Numbered from the stretch's first letter, positions 22,684-34,675 are shown. The stretch is 64,000 nt of DNA from Aquatica leii (GCA_035610365.1 CM069432.1:22878354-22942353), one strand, 5' to 3'. A program made the numbers and translations. Notes: generated by a model from the letters alone, not told the origin.

Positions 22684-23748
22684 TTATACGGCCGTGCAGT
22701 ACTCCTTCCTCTCCAGCGTCTGTCGTATTGTGTGAGCTACTCGGTGTATTTGTTCAGTCGTTCCATGGTGTGCCCGAAATCCGAATTGATGGTCTGGTAT
22801 TATTTTTTGCTCTTCAAGAACCGGGAGAAGTCGACTTAATATTAGTTTCTCAGTAAGTTTTGATAGTACTGGGAGAAGACTTATAGGTCTGTGAGATGTG
22901 ACTTCTGTGGGAATCTTCCCCGGTTTAAGTACCATATTTATAATGGACACTTTCCACAGATTTGGGAAGTATTGTAGTCTCAACACTGCATTAAAGAGGA
23001 TTGTCAGCAGAACTATACCTTTCTTTGGTAGCTGTTTCAGAACTTCTGCCGTTATCAGGTCAAAACCGGGAGCTTTTTTTTGTTTTAGTTGAGCTATGGT
23101 TTTTTTGACTTTTGCTGGGGTGACTGATTTCAAGGGTAGAGACATTTGCTGATCGTTATTTAAGATCCCGTCGATCGTTTTTCCTGTGTCGTCAGCATCA
23201 GCTTCATCGGATTTGAACACACTTTTTAGGAAGGTGGCGAATAATTCTGCTTTATCTGCGGGTTTCCTTGACCAACTGTCATCAGATTTTCTTAGAGGAG
23301 GCATGTATTCTTTTGGCTTTTTTAATGATTTAGTCATTTTCCAGTGTGTATAATCTTCTGCTTTGTATGGTGATAAACTATTTAATTTGTCTTGCAAAGT
23401 CCTATTCTCTAGTTCTTTAAGCATTGATTTCAGTACTTTTTGAGCTTTGTTTAGTGCCTGTTTGTCTTGGTGATTCCTACTAGTATGCCATTGTCTCCTT
23501 ACTTTTCTTTTTACAGCTATCATTTCTCTAATTTCCACGGTAGTGTCCAAATTTTTCGATGTTACTTCTATATAGGGAGATGATAGCCAAGCTGCTTTTT
23601 GAATTAAGTTGGTAGTATACAACGCCGCACTTTCTATATCATCTTCCGTTTTAAGAGGTATACAGAGTGTGGTATTATCTTCAATGTAATCCTGGAATGC
23701 TTCCCAGTCAGTTTTATAGGCGTGTGGTCGGAAGAGCCATCCAGGCAT
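22684..23748 (-). pseudogene. Jockey ORF2 linker and reverse transcriptase, first half
   Basis: A 354-codon open stretch. It starts in the end of the endonuclease region, passes through a basic linker ('RKVRRQWHTSRNHQDK') and enters RT with 'QLKQKKAPGFDLITAEVLKQ', 'SHRPISLLPVLSKLTEK' and 'FGFRAHHGTTEQIHRV'. It ends 'KEYCTAV' at the deletion described for the second half. Confidence 0.9.
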
Positions 23749-23930
23749 GATTCAATTTTTGTGTAGAAGAAGTCTATGAGGTCTGGAATTTTATTTGGGT
23801 CAGTTGGCCAATGAGTCGGTTCCCCTGTTGAAAGTACATTAAGATTATTGCTGTCAATAGCATTTTTCAAAGTTCGGCCTTTCGTATTTGTTAATCGGGA
23901 GCCCCAAAATGCGAAGAAGTCATTGTACAT
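23634..23930 (-). pseudogene. Jockey endonuclease, C-terminal half
   Basis: Reads 'FFAFWGSRLTNTKGRTL' and 'DLIDFFYTKIE...SSDHTPI', the last carrying the Ser-Asp-His active-site motif of APE-type endonucleases. The N-terminal half with the Asn and Glu metal ligands is missing. The break lies next to the G-run at 23949-23965. A frameshift follows the SDH motif. Confidence 0.85.
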
Positions 23931-25349
23931 CTGCTCGTCGATTCGATATGGTGGGGGGGGGGGGGGCAGTACACTGCATTTTTTCTGATTGCTTTATTAT
24001 TATCTGCTCTAAGGAGCTTGTTGACTGAGAATGTGCATTCTCTATTTTTCGGGTCCAGCAAACATCATTCATGATGTTGGACATAGTTTCAGATGTATGT
24101 GCAATGTTTCTTTGCTGGTTGCTTGACTGCTGTATGCCAAGTTTTAATGGAGGAAAATTATCTTGAGTAAGGGGGGGTGGCATTGTTGTTTGTGTGGGTT
24201 GTTTTGCTATTACTGGGTCTCTTTTGTTTGCAATATTTCCCATTTTTCGAGCCTTTATCTCTTTATACACTTGACAGCCCTTGTAATTGGCTGGGTGGTC
24301 ACCATGACAGAGAGCGCAGGTGGCCGGTATATTCTTGTCTTTTTTTGGACAATCAGTGGTTTTGTGTCCTTTACCACATTTGACACACCTGTGGGGACGC
24401 ATTTTTTGTATGGCCGTATTGTTGGCACCTAGTGCACTGAGGGATCTCAGTCGATTTTCTTGGGTCCTCTATCTTGACTTTAATGTGGTATATATATTTT
24501 ATATTCTTTACATCTGGGTTGTTAGGGCTTGGTTCAATATTCACGAAAAACATATTGAGTGGCTTTTTATTTTTTCTTGATATTGCACAGATGACTTCAC
24601 CTCTGACCTTGTTTCCAGTATTCTCAATCTCCTCTATAATGGCTGTTTTTGGAGTGGTGTGGTGCAAGTTTTTGACAACAATTCTGTTACATTTGTATTG
24701 CTTCTGTGTGAAGGTGTGTCCAATAAGGCCGTTGGTTCGAATAACTTCTATTAAGTTTTTATAAGTTTCAGGTGTCTGTGAGATTACTCTTAGCTGGTCC
24801 CTGTTAATGATCTTGTACGTGAAGCTATCTCTAGGCACAGACTTATTTAGTAGTTCTGTTAGTTTAGATAACTCTTCTATGCCATAAAGGACAATAGGTA
24901 GGGGGCTTGCTATTTTTTCTATTATGGGTGGCTGTAGCTGGCGTTATGTCCTCGGTTAAGTCTATCGGTAATCCACTGAATCTATTCGAGGTATTGATTC
25001 CCGTGTGTACTTCAATAGAACTTGGTATATTTGGTGGGCTAGCAGATATTCTCTTTCTTTTTGGGTAGCGGTCTGTACTATCTGGTACTCTTTGCCATGG
25101 AGGAGGGCAAACTTTGTTAGCATCTGTGACATTTGCAGATGGTGGTGACACAATTAATGATTTTTTTAAGTCTTCTCCAGTAATTGCACCTATTGAAGAT
25201 GATCTCGGTCTTGTGATGAGCAGGCTTGGATGGAATACCTGCTGAGTTAATTTTTTTTTGTTTGTGTTGCCAGTAGCATTCACTGTCGCGGAGGCCTGGT
25301 CACCTACCTCCGCGCACGTTTTGTTGCTTGTGTTATTAGGATCTATCAT
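23920..25349 (-). pseudogene. Jockey ORF1 (gag-like, PRE_C2HC and zinc knuckles)
   Basis: Three frames carry one ORF1 protein. 25349-24864 is a Ser/Thr/Pro-rich N-terminus. 24838-24371 has the conserved pre-knuckle domain ('PETYKNLIEVIRTNGLIGHT') and the first knuckle ('CTRCQQYGHTKN'). 24402-23920 has the next knuckles ('CVKCGKGHKTTDC', 'CALCHGDHPANYKGC') and a Gln/Pro-rich tail. Frameshifts near 24850 and 24385 separate them. The order is typical of Jockey-clade ORF1. Confidence 0.85.
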
Positions 25350-25985
25350 TTAGTCCCACGAGTAGGGTCGATTAAAACTGTCACTCCTGGGGTGACGCCC
25401 ATTCCCAGTGAGAAGGCTATTTTCAACGACGGTTCACCTGCTCCATCGAGGTTGGTCGCTCATGGCTGACTCACCAGTCAGTCATCCATCCCCTTGGCGC
25501 GACCCGCACCGTGGGATTTGGGGATTTTTTTGAAGAGGTTACCTTCCTCGCGGACTGAGTGGCTAAGCTCAGACCCCCGTTCCTGAAGACATGACCACAG
25601 GGCTACGGTACTGGGGCGACCCTTTCGGGCCACACGTTGGTTTTTCTGTCGGGGTTGACTCCCTTAGCTATGATTTCAGTTTTGAGGCGCCGAAGACTCG
25701 CCTTCGCCCTTTTTACTTTGCTATCAAGGTCACGAGGTAGGTATAATGTGCAAGACTCGTTATAGACCATGACATTGCCCGGGGGATAAGACGACCCTCA
25801 ATTGAGGGTCCACCACCAATTAGCGGCGGCAGATTGGTGATGGCGAGGACGTGTAAAAATAGGACTTTATGGTGCGCGTCTAATAGCCCATTCTTGCACA
25901 CATAGGCGTACGCTTAATCTCAGCTTTTTATAGGTGCATACCTTATAGCGAGGGCATGTACCACCGAGGCCAAACACCATTCCCC
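25350..25985 (-). other. 5' region of the Jockey element
   Basis: Non-coding, GC-richer than its surroundings, and ends at a run of C. It contains an 18-bp perfect palindrome, GACCCTCAATTGAGGGTC, at 25793-25810. Jockey-clade elements carry internal promoters in this position; no core promoter motif was identified. Confidence 0.5.
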
Positions 25986-26097
25986 CCCCCCCCCTTATAA
26001 ACATATATAATAAATTTTTTACTTCATAGATACTTTTATAAATAATGTATATGTCTTTATATTATAAGATAGTATAATGTAAGTAAATTGGTACTAT

Positions 26098-26232
26098 CAG
26101 TGTATATTGAGATCCGCTATCGTGGACCCCCATTTTCATTTCATGGACCTCAAATTTTTTTTTCGCCGACGTACTCTTTGCAGGTTGTCATAGACCCCTG
26201 GGGGTCGATATGGACCACTTTGGGAATCACTG
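26098..26232 (-). repeat. possible hAT-type terminal fragment
   Basis: On the minus strand the block starts CAGTGATTCCCAAAGTGG (from 26232), resembling the CAGTG-GTTC ends of hAT/Charlie elements. A CAGTG is also present at 26098 on the + strand. No 8-bp duplication was found, so this is a weak call. Confidence 0.3.
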
Positions 26233-26577
26233 CTTTAGACAATAAAATATTAATAAAGTCTATAGTTGTGGATCGAGAAATTTCAAAATCTTTGGATGGG
26301 TTTTGTAGAGAATTATAATCTTTTATAAGAGAAAAAAAATATTGATATAATTAAACACTGAATTTAAATTCGATTTTATAATACTATTTGATCCTTGAGC
26401 TAATAAATAATGCGAAACCATCAACATTAACAAATGTAAATAATGTATCTATATATTTGTAGAACAGGATGTTTGACATACTTAAAAAAATAAATAGATC
26501 AATAACATTTTGTTTTCATTAAAAACATAAGGAAGTTGAGTAAACATAAACAATAATTAAAATAAAAAAATAGTTCT
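26233..26577. other. AT-rich 3' flank of the next gene
   Basis: No coding potential. The last part should hold the 3' UTR of the minus-strand gene that ends at 26578. Confidence 0.4.
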
Positions 26578-27150
26578 TTATCTACCCAAATATGTCGAAT
26601 GCCTCATTGCTTCGTCATACGTAGGGGGTAAAGGAGGAGGATAAGGTGCCACATTGAAAGGAGGGTACGGTGGTTGAGTGTTTGTTTCGTTTATCGTGTC
26701 AGATCTTGGAGTGTGAATCATTGGATATGCGATACTTGTCGAAGCTTCATATGCCGGCATTAAACCAAAACCTATAGTAAATTTGAGAACTTCAAGCCTT
26801 TGTTAACGCAAATACAAATTTTATTGTACAAACCTATCGGAGGCGGTTGTGGCGGGTACGGAGTAATACTAATAGGATACGGTGGTGTTGCACTCACTGG
26901 CCTACTTTCGCTTAAAGAATATCTAAAAGTCTGCGTTATAGGGCTACTTTGATTTTGGGGGTTCTGTAGACTCGTAGATCGTTTATATAACACACTCCTT
27001 TCTTCTGCTAAAAACGTATCTTAAGATTGCATCTCAAAAGCAATTTTACTCACGTTTCTTTTTCGCACAAAACCGTAAACAACAAAAACCCAGCACTGCG
27101 ATACCAAGCACTAATACTATACCAATAAACAAAGCAATCGTGAACTCCAT
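26578..27150 (-). CDS. small PPxY membrane protein, gene A (3 exons, 154 aa)
   Basis: Exons on the minus strand: 27150-27054, 27007-26834 and 26771-26578. Lengths 97+174+194 give 154 codons plus TAA, all in frame, with GTGAGT and GTTTGT donors and TTTTTAG and ACTATAG acceptors. The protein starts directly with a hydrophobic segment ('MEFTIALFIGIVLVLGIAVL') followed by a Cys/basic patch (FCCLRFCAKKK). The remaining 120 residues are cytoplasm-type and Pro/Tyr-rich with 'PPYPISITPYPPQPPP' and a near-terminal 'LPPTYDEAM', a PPxY ligand for WW domains such as those of NEDD4-type ubiquitin ligases. An in-frame TAA lies just before the ATG. It is the tandem neighbour of gene B, with the same exon phases and the same exon 2 length. 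It resembles Shisa/CYYR1-type small membrane proteins in layout; no closer identity is claimed. Confidence 0.8.
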
Positions 27151-27620
27151 TTATCTGGTTAAAAACAAATGCAGACACGTTAGAAAAATAATTTCAAGGA
27201 AATTTATTTTTATAACGTTACGCTAAAAATAGTACGACATTTTAAAGCATCGTAGCAGTGGTACTTAAACTGTGTTCGAACTTAATATCTTATTTTATTA
27301 ACAATAATTTACATTAACTTTTATACTTACATAACATTGATTTTGAAGTCATTAATGTATAAACAAAACTGGCCTTCGGAACTTGTTTTGGTTTTAAAAA
27401 TATCGGTTAATAGTGCTACTATATAAGTGAATTCACAGCACAATTTAAGTCTCTTGAATATAATGGTCGTTGCCAAAACACAGTTTGGTCGGTACCATTA
27501 CTTGTATAAATATAAAAAAAGATGTATGAAGTTCACTGTAAAGAAACTCAAAACCTAAACTATAAAAACACGAGAACATTCACAGTTTTTACATGTATAC
27601 ACTTATAACTATAGTAACGA
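27151..27620. other. intergenic spacer between genes A and B
   Basis: A 470-bp AT-rich spacer that must hold the 3' end of gene B and the promoter and 5' UTR of gene A. A possible 5' UTR acceptor (TTAACCAG) lies 5 bases before the gene A ATG. No TATA box was confidently placed. Confidence 0.4.
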
Positions 27621-28303
27621 TTAATAATTAGGATTGTAAGGTGCTTGTTTAGAATATCCTTCGTTGAGAGGTGAACGTGGTTCCCGTAATGTTTGACCAA
27701 CAGCTTCTGTGTACGATGGAGGTAGTTGTGAGAAATTCTGCGCCGTTGGAGGGTATGGAGCGGCAGTTGTAGGTGGATAAGCTGTTGGATAAGGAGTTAC
27801 CGGTGGATACCCACCTGCTAAATTACAAAATAAATGTTAGAATTATGTTAAAAAAAGAACACACAAAAAGGGCAATGGGGGAACGTACCTAAAGGCATCG
27901 GGTAGAATCCCGGAGCTTGTAAAATTAACTTAGATTAGTCTTTGGTAAATAAAATCGAATTTATTCAAAAAACTTACCTGGTGCTGGTGGATATGGCGAG
28001 ATTGACGTAACTGGGTACGGTCCTGATTGATACCCAGAAGTAGGTGCGTAACCCGTAGGAGGAATTTGTTGTTGATGCCTAGGATCAACAGGATACGGTG
28101 GAATGTTGTGGGTAACGGGTTGTTGTGTCACGGTCACCGTGGTTGCGGGAACTACAATACGAATTATCGTTAAAACAAATAAAACATTAGCAAGACTAAC
28201 CCCCATAAATGGTTCCTTCTCGATGTTTTTTACAACACCAACCACATATCGAAAACAATACACAAAACACTATAAATAATACTATCGGTAGGAAAAAGTC
28301 CAT
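27621..28303 (-). CDS. small PPxY membrane protein, gene B (4 exons, 166 aa)
   Basis: Minus-strand exons: 28303-28201, 28151-27978, 27915-27889 and 27817-27621. Lengths 103+174+27+197 give 166 codons plus TAA, all in phase 1, with donors GTTAGT, GTAAGT and GTACGT. Exon 3 is a 27-base microexon encoding PGFYPMPL. The protein begins with a membrane segment ('MDFFLPIVLFIVFCVLFSI') and a Cys/basic patch (CGWCCKKH). A Pro/Tyr-rich tail follows with repeated YPP/PYP units, the PPxY motif in 'QLPPSYTEAV' and a C-terminus QAPYNPNY. Such tails occur in Shisa-like adaptors that recruit WW-domain ubiquitin ligases. Gene B lies just upstream of gene A on the same strand. Confidence 0.82.
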
Positions 28304-29140
28304 TTTGTTTGTTGATATTATCTAAGTACTTGTTCCAACAATTTCACAATGAAGTGTAAACCAATTAGATTTGTTACTATATGAATCATCAGGTCTTGTA
28401 CATACTTTTATCTTATGGGTCACATAGGCCGTCCTTATCGTTATACGACATAGAGAACTTTCTATTTAATGTTTATGACGTTATAGTAATTTACACACTG
28501 GAAAACACTTTGAAAAAAAATAATTCTTTAATGAAATTAATATATGCAATGACAGCAAAATAATGGAAGTGTTTATTGATCCGATCAATTCGATTGCGGT
28601 GACTCTAGTACCACCATAACATTGGGTATATTCCTATCTGCAATATAATTATAAAAAATTATTATTAGTATTTCTTTCTATTCTTCAGTTATATTTGAAA
28701 TAACAAAGGATACCGATATTAAACAAAGATTCAGCAAAAGGTTTGTCGTTCTCTGTTCACACGGATTAATTTACAGACATAGAAATGAGGGGTAAACTAT
28801 AACGCCCGGTTTCGTAATCAGCCTTACATTTTAAAGTCCCTTTTTTAAAGTTTTCAAATTACAAATTCTTAACAAATCAATGCAAAATATAAAAGTTCAG
28901 TAATATCAGCATGTTTTGACTTTTGACTATCATCTTGTTTAGATATTGTTTCGGTAGGTTTTTTAGTTTTTTTTAAATAATTTGTCATAAAAATATTTTT
29001 TTTAACAAAGAATTCGCATTTTTAAACTAAACATAAAAGTATTAGTAACAAATAAACTAAACCCTCTACCGCTAACCAATTCTCTATATACAAATACATC
29101 CCAAAATATCCATGTTTACACTACTTGTAATATTCTTCTC
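28304..29140. other. upstream region of gene B, no further gene seen
   Basis: AT-rich. The ORF at 28381-28563 has no recognisable content. The promoter of gene B should lie here. Confidence 0.4.
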
Positions 29141-32110
29141 CTTTTTAATACATCTTTCATCCATCCCCCTCCTTCTTCTTCTCCCAAAATCTGCAGCTTT
29201 CCTCTCTCTTCTTCTCTTAGTTCTATATGCATTTCTTTAATATGTGCTCTATATTTTCCCACATCTCTCTACATTGTCTACTTCTCTTATCTTTATCTTC
29301 CTTTCAGTAATTATTGTCTTGCTCTTTATTCTCGCATCTAAACTGTGCTACCATTTCTTTAATCTCAAGCTTTTTTCGCCTTTTATGTTCCTTGGAATAT
29401 CTATTACTATATTTGTATATCTCTCATTGTATTTCCACTCCCTCATTTTTTTTGTCTCTGTATATTCTTATCCTTTACTCTTCTCTTGCATATCCAACTC
29501 TTTCACAATACCTTTCTTTTCTTTCTTGTCCATAATTATTTTTTTATTCTTCACCTCTCTCCAGCACATTTGAAGCAATTTACATTCTTCTCTTTCTTTG
29601 ATTTTTTCTTTGTAACACATTGCTGTCTTCCCCACATGTACTCTTATCTTTTCTAACTTCATTTCCTTTTCTACTATGTACCCTGGTGTCTCCCTTTCTA
29701 ATCCTAACGTCAATTTCCATTATGTTTCTTGTATTTTCTCCAATTCCTACCATTCCTTCTACTCCCTATTTCCGTTCTGTACATCATGATTCTCTTTATT
29801 AATTTGTTAAACAACCATCTTCTTTCTCCTATTTGCTTCCCAAACCCCCTCTCTCCTATACCCCACACTTGACCTACTATTCTATTACATTTTTTCGTCA
29901 ACCACTTTATATGAGCCTCATCTTTATTGTCGTATCTAATTCGATAACCCAAATAAGGCATTTCATTTACATTTTCTGTTACCTTGTCTCCCCACTTCCA
30001 CTCTACTCTCTATTTATTATTGCTTCTCTCCAATCATCCGGAAACCTTTCACCTGACCATATTTTATTTGAAACTTCTCTTATTATTTCTTTCGTTCTCT
30101 CTACTGCATATTTCCATTGTTCTTCTTGCGTCCCATCCGTCTCTTCTGCCATTCCTTTTTTTTTGCTTCTTCTTTCTGTATAGCCGTTCTGCTCCTTTCT
30201 ATTGTTATCCTTTCTATTTCAAATTTACCATTCCTCTTTCCTTTTCTGTTTAAGACCTCTACGCAATGTTCTCTCCATTTTTTCATATCAATTTGTATCC
30301 CCCCTTTTTCCCAATTTTTCTTTACTTATTCAAAAAGCTCCACATGTCTCCTTCATTTTCTAACATATTTATTTGATCCTCTTAACTCTTTTCTATATTC
30401 CTCTTTTCTCTTACAACTGTCTTTTCTATATTGTGATCTTAATCTTTTATATTCCTGAATATGAGTTTTTTTCCACCTTCTTTTACCTCTTCTTACCTCC
30501 TTCCTGGCTTTTCTGCAATCCTTATTCCACCACCTCTTTTCTTTACGGTTTTTATGTTTTTTTCTTGAATTTCCTTTCTACTGCTTTATCCATTTTATCG
30601 ATCAGTTGTTTTACTTCTTCCTCTACTCCTTCCTCCATCCATTGTTCCTCTTCTGATTTTTTCTTATAAACCTCAATATTTTCATCTGTCAATACCTTTT
30701 TCTCCCCACAAATTGTGTTTGAATTTTTTTTTCTCTTTTTCAATTTTTTAGCCTTACTTCTAATGGCTGATGGTTTGAATCAATCTCTTCTCCTATTTTA
30801 AAACTTTTTATTTCATCCAAAACCTCCCCACTAACCATTACATAATCCATTATAGTTTTTCCCCTCTCAGCTATATATGTATATTTTTCTTTATCCCCTT
30901 CCTATATATTCCCGTTGAGTATAGTCCACCACTTCCTCTTACATAACTCCAATAGCTCTCTACCTTGTTTGTATCGTTACTCTTTTTGTTTCCTCCCTAT
31001 TTACTATAATACTCCCACTCTTCAATCAGTAGCTGTTTCAAGTTTCTTATTGTTTGTTTCATTTCTTGACCGTACACTGTTGCCACCGTATATTTACTCT
31101 CATCTTCACTCAATATTTGATTTACTACGATTCCTTGCTCTTGCTTTTTATTCGCCTCTTCTTCTACCACCTATTCTTCTCTTACTCTCCATATTATACC
31201 CCTTTGTGCTCTTCTTTTTTTTTGTCGCGAACTGTACATTTCATCCATATCTTTCTCCTCTAGCCACGTTTCGACTAAACTCACAATGTCAAACTCTTCT
31301 ATATACTTCCAAATTCAGGTCTTTTATTTTTAACCCCTGCAACGTTTCAAAACACCAATCCTATTTTTTTCTTATTGTTTTCTTTCATCTTTGCCTAATC
31401 ATCCCCTTTCTTTTTTACCTTTACCTCTCTTATTTCTAGTTTTTTGCCTTCCTTCTCTTTAATTTATTTTCTTGTACGTTCCAAAGCATCTCTTCTCCCC
31501 TAACCCATAATTTCATAAACCGTATTTTTGTTCTATTTCTTTCTTCCTTTTTTTCTTATATTTTTTTGTACCTATCTCTCCACTGGTGTCATATCTTCAT
31601 CTATAAATATCCTTGCTCCTCTTAGCCTTCCTTTTTTCTTTAATATTTCTATCTTAACTTCTACGGAATCCAATTTTACCGGTATTAACCCACTCGCTAT
31701 TATAATTGCGTCTCTTATACCTTTTTCGCCACTCAACTTATTTTTGAACAAGTCCACTTGCTTTTTACGTTTTTCTCTTCATTCTTTCTCTTTCCGTTAC
31801 TTCTACCCTTGTTTCCAATTTTTTTATCTTCTCTTATTTTTTTTCTCTCACATATCGCATATCTCCCTTCGCGATTCTCCTTCTTTTCTTAACTCTTCCG
31901 TGATCTTTTTCAGATTTACTACTAATTTATTGTTCTCTTACCTCATCTGCTTGATTTCTCTAATCATCTCCCTACACATCTGCTGCTCCTCGTTATCACT
32001 CTCCTCTTTTATCGAGCTTCTTCTTGATCTCTTACTCTTTGCAAAAATTTCTTGCACAATTTGTTGTCTTTTATTCTTTCTTTCCTGTCGATTCGGATTC
32101 TGACTTGATT
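29140..32110 (-). pseudogene. non-LTR retrotransposon remnant, same style as 1930-3540
   Basis: The minus strand is purine-rich and encodes Lys/Glu-rich LINE proteins in pieces. ORF1: 'IRDAIIIASGLIPVKLDSVE' and 'RIFIDEDMT' near 31757-31580. ORF2: endonuclease-end and linker pieces at 30900-30300, the pre-RT helix 'MKKWREHCVEVLN' at 30286, and the early RT phrase 'ERFPDDWREAII' near 30050. This joins directly to the post-RT phrase 'MPYLGYRIRYDNKDEAHIKW' (29961). The catalytic RT core is therefore deleted. A further C-terminal piece lies at 29713-29468. All + strand ORFs here are antisense artefacts of pyrimidine-rich DNA. Confidence 0.65.
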
Positions 32111-32344
32111 CTATCTAATTAAACTCCTCCGCAAATATTAAAAAAGGTATTTAAATAAAAGTATGTATACGTCACTGTTATCAAAAGCGCGCGCTTGATC
32201 TTTAAACTAGTCCAGGATACCCATTCGCATTCGCACACGTTATCTAACCATAAATTTAATGTAATTATTCACTATACTTACATTAAAACTGCACTTCTAC
32301 TTATTTACAAAGATAGTCAACGTTTATTTTAATTATTGTTGATT

Positions 32345-33135
32345 ACGGGTAATTCTATGTTATCGAAATATGGATCCGATTTTGGCTGATATAGATCACC
32401 ATTTCTTTTCCGTCCTTCAGCTGGGTTAACACTGTTCCCAGTCCGATAATACTAACATCAGTCTGTAAAATAAATGGTATAGTAAAATCTGGACAGGCCA
32501 ATACAGAGGGTGAAGTGAGGATCTTTTTTAATTGCTCAAAAGCAGCTTCTTTTTTTTCGGCCCACGTAGACCTCTAATTCTTTTTCAGAAGATTAGTCAG
32601 CGGCTGTGCAGTTCGAGCGAAGTGCCGAACAGTTCTTGTTTTTTCTTTCATTGGGGAATGAACCTCCGGTACCATGAAAACCTAAGAAATCTTCGAAGTT
32701 GACGGTGTGTTCGGGGAGCTTCAATTTGATTAATGGCTTCGACTTTCTCGGGAATCGGATGTATAGTTTCTATGATAGCAATGTGACCTAGATATTTTAA
32801 TTCGTTGTTACAGAAGTCGCATTTCTTGAGTTGTAATCAATTACTTCTTAGAAGACAGAACACTTCTCGTAAGTTTGCTAAATGCTCTATAAATGTCTTA
32901 CCAATAATGATGATGTCTGGATAGACGAAGAGCCTTTTGTCCAAGTCGAGGCTTATAATTTGGTATAGCAATTTTTGGAACGTGGCTGGCGAAGAATGGA
33001 GACCAAACGGCATAACTTTGAACTGGAAAAGTTCTTTTCGCGGGGCGGTGAAAGCAATAATAGCGCGGCTGTCTTTGGTGAAAGGTATATTTCAAGAGTT
33101 TTTCTCAAGATAGATACGTATTCAAATCTTCTCTT
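32345..33135 (-). pseudogene. gypsy reverse transcriptase fragment of another family
   Basis: Minus-strand reading gives 'KELFQFKVMPFGLHSSPATF', 'RLFVYPDIIIIGKTFIEHLA', 'YLGHIAIIETIHPIPEKVEA' and the RNase H start region. The active-site box that should read Y-x-D-D is degraded to YPDI. Numerous stops are present. The sequence clearly differs from the macro-gypsy family. Confidence 0.75.
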
Positions 33136-34206
33136 TCTAGACACAGAACTCTTCAAACTTATATTGTTAGATCGATTGGTTCTGCGTACCGTTATTTTGC
33201 TGCAATGTGATTTTCCAACACCAAGTTAGAATTTTCGTTTTCCTTTTGTTTCCGCTAGAATTTTTATTATTTTGTCTTAACCGTTAGTAAAAATATCGTT
33301 AGTTACCGTACCGTCCCAATCAGCACGGAAACGTTTTTTTTTCATGTTTTAAAAACGTTACAACGTTCTACAATAGTCTAAATAAAAAATGTTTTTCAAA
33401 AAAATATTTTTGTTGCGTTTTAAAAATATTTCATTTAAACATTGATATTGAAATATTTTAAGAATGTTTTCTAAAACATTTTTTAGTAACATATAAAACG
33501 TTTTTACTTTATTAGAAATCACACGTTTTTTCTTTTATATATTGTAACAAAAACACAACTATATAAAATTTTGTTACATATTATTAATAAATACATGTTA
33601 AACCTTTTCGTTTTTCTAAAAATTTTTTTGCAAGATTGAATTAAGTACTTAATAACCGCGTTTGCGCAAAGTATCCGTATCTGCGTGATAAGATGGGGAT
33701 TTTGTATATTATAATTTCATTATATTTTAAGCTTCAACGAATCAACAATTTTCATGGTATTACTCGCTATGCTGTGTAATGTATTGTTAGTGTATCAGTT
33801 TAATCGTTTTCTAATTTGCGTACTAGTGAAACTCAAATAGATACTTTTAGTATATGTCAGCATTTATGATGATGGTACGTTTTTCGTTGCAAGAAATTTT
33901 GCTGAAGTGTAATATTATTTGTTACAGCCAAAGTTACAGCCAGTTACAGCAGTGGTACACTAAAACGTTCATTCTATGTACTTCATGATTTCCATTCTTT
34001 GTGATATTTTAACGTTATTAAATTAATATGATGTTGACCAAATGGGAGATTTGAACGTGCACAATATCCGATTAATCTTGGTATGTAGTTTTCTCTGATA
34101 TTGATGCAGCTTTATTTGGTGTGTACAAACTTTCAAAATCTTGGATTGTTAGTTGTTCTGGTTTTCGTTTTTACAGAAAGAGATATATGCATAATTAGTC
34201 TTATTT

Positions 34207-34299
34207 TATGGATAGGATCGTTCGGGGTGGACAAACGGCAACAATAAGAACAACCTTTATTGTTCAGGTCTTAACAACAGGTAAAGGATCCTATCCATA
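34207..34299. repeat. 13-bp perfect inverted repeat (93 bp overall)
   Basis: TATGGATAGGATC at 34207-34219 pairs perfectly with GATCCTATCCATA at 34287-34299. It could be a very short foldback element or a hairpin within the larger repeat. Confidence 0.5.
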
Positions 34300-34510
34300 G
34301 AATATAAAAACTTTTGATTAATTGGAAACTTTTGTGAGGATTATTATAATTATTTCAATTAATATAAAGTAATTACATGAATAACGTTTGTTTTAGTTTT
34401 ATGTCAATGTGTTAATCTTTGTTATAGGCACCAAATTTGCAGCCATATGAAATTGAAGTATTTTGAGTAGAAAATAAAGGTTGCATTACCTATATTTTGT
34501 AAGCATTTTA

Positions 34511-34675
34511 GGGCTGGTTCTATAATAATGGTATAAATGTCAGTTAAGTTATACTTACTCTATTGGCTGTGTTATTGGTTAGTATAAATAAAACTAACAG
34601 CTAAATATGTCAGTATTTTAAAATTAAAGCAAGTATAACTAAACTTACATTTATACCATGATTGTAGAACTGCCC
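34511..34675. mobile_element. 165-bp foldback MITE with TTA duplication
   Basis: The left end GGGCTGGTTCTATAATAATG and the right end in reverse complement (GGGCAGTTCTACAATCATG) form inverted repeats of about 47 bases that include TGGTATAAATGT and AGTTATACTT. TTA flanks both sides (34508-34510 and 34676-34678). It sits inside the 1.5 kb repeat. Confidence 0.75.

Larger units (their letters stand above)
21663..25985 (-). mobile_element. Jockey-clade non-LTR retrotransposon, nearly full length but deleted
   Basis: On the minus strand it runs from a GC-rich 5' region (25985-25350) through ORF1 (25349-23930) and ORF2 (23930-21790) to a short A-run (T-run on +, near 21666-21674) as tail. The endonuclease N-terminal half is deleted at a G-run near 23949-23965, and a short deletion removes the first RT Asp. 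An unbroken C-run (25982-25995) sits at the 5' end. Target duplications were not identified. Confidence 0.85.

Noticed and set aside
29244..31439. Similar hydrophobic + strand ORFs
   Set aside because: The minus strand carries recognisable RT-flanking and ORF1 phrases, so these are shadows.
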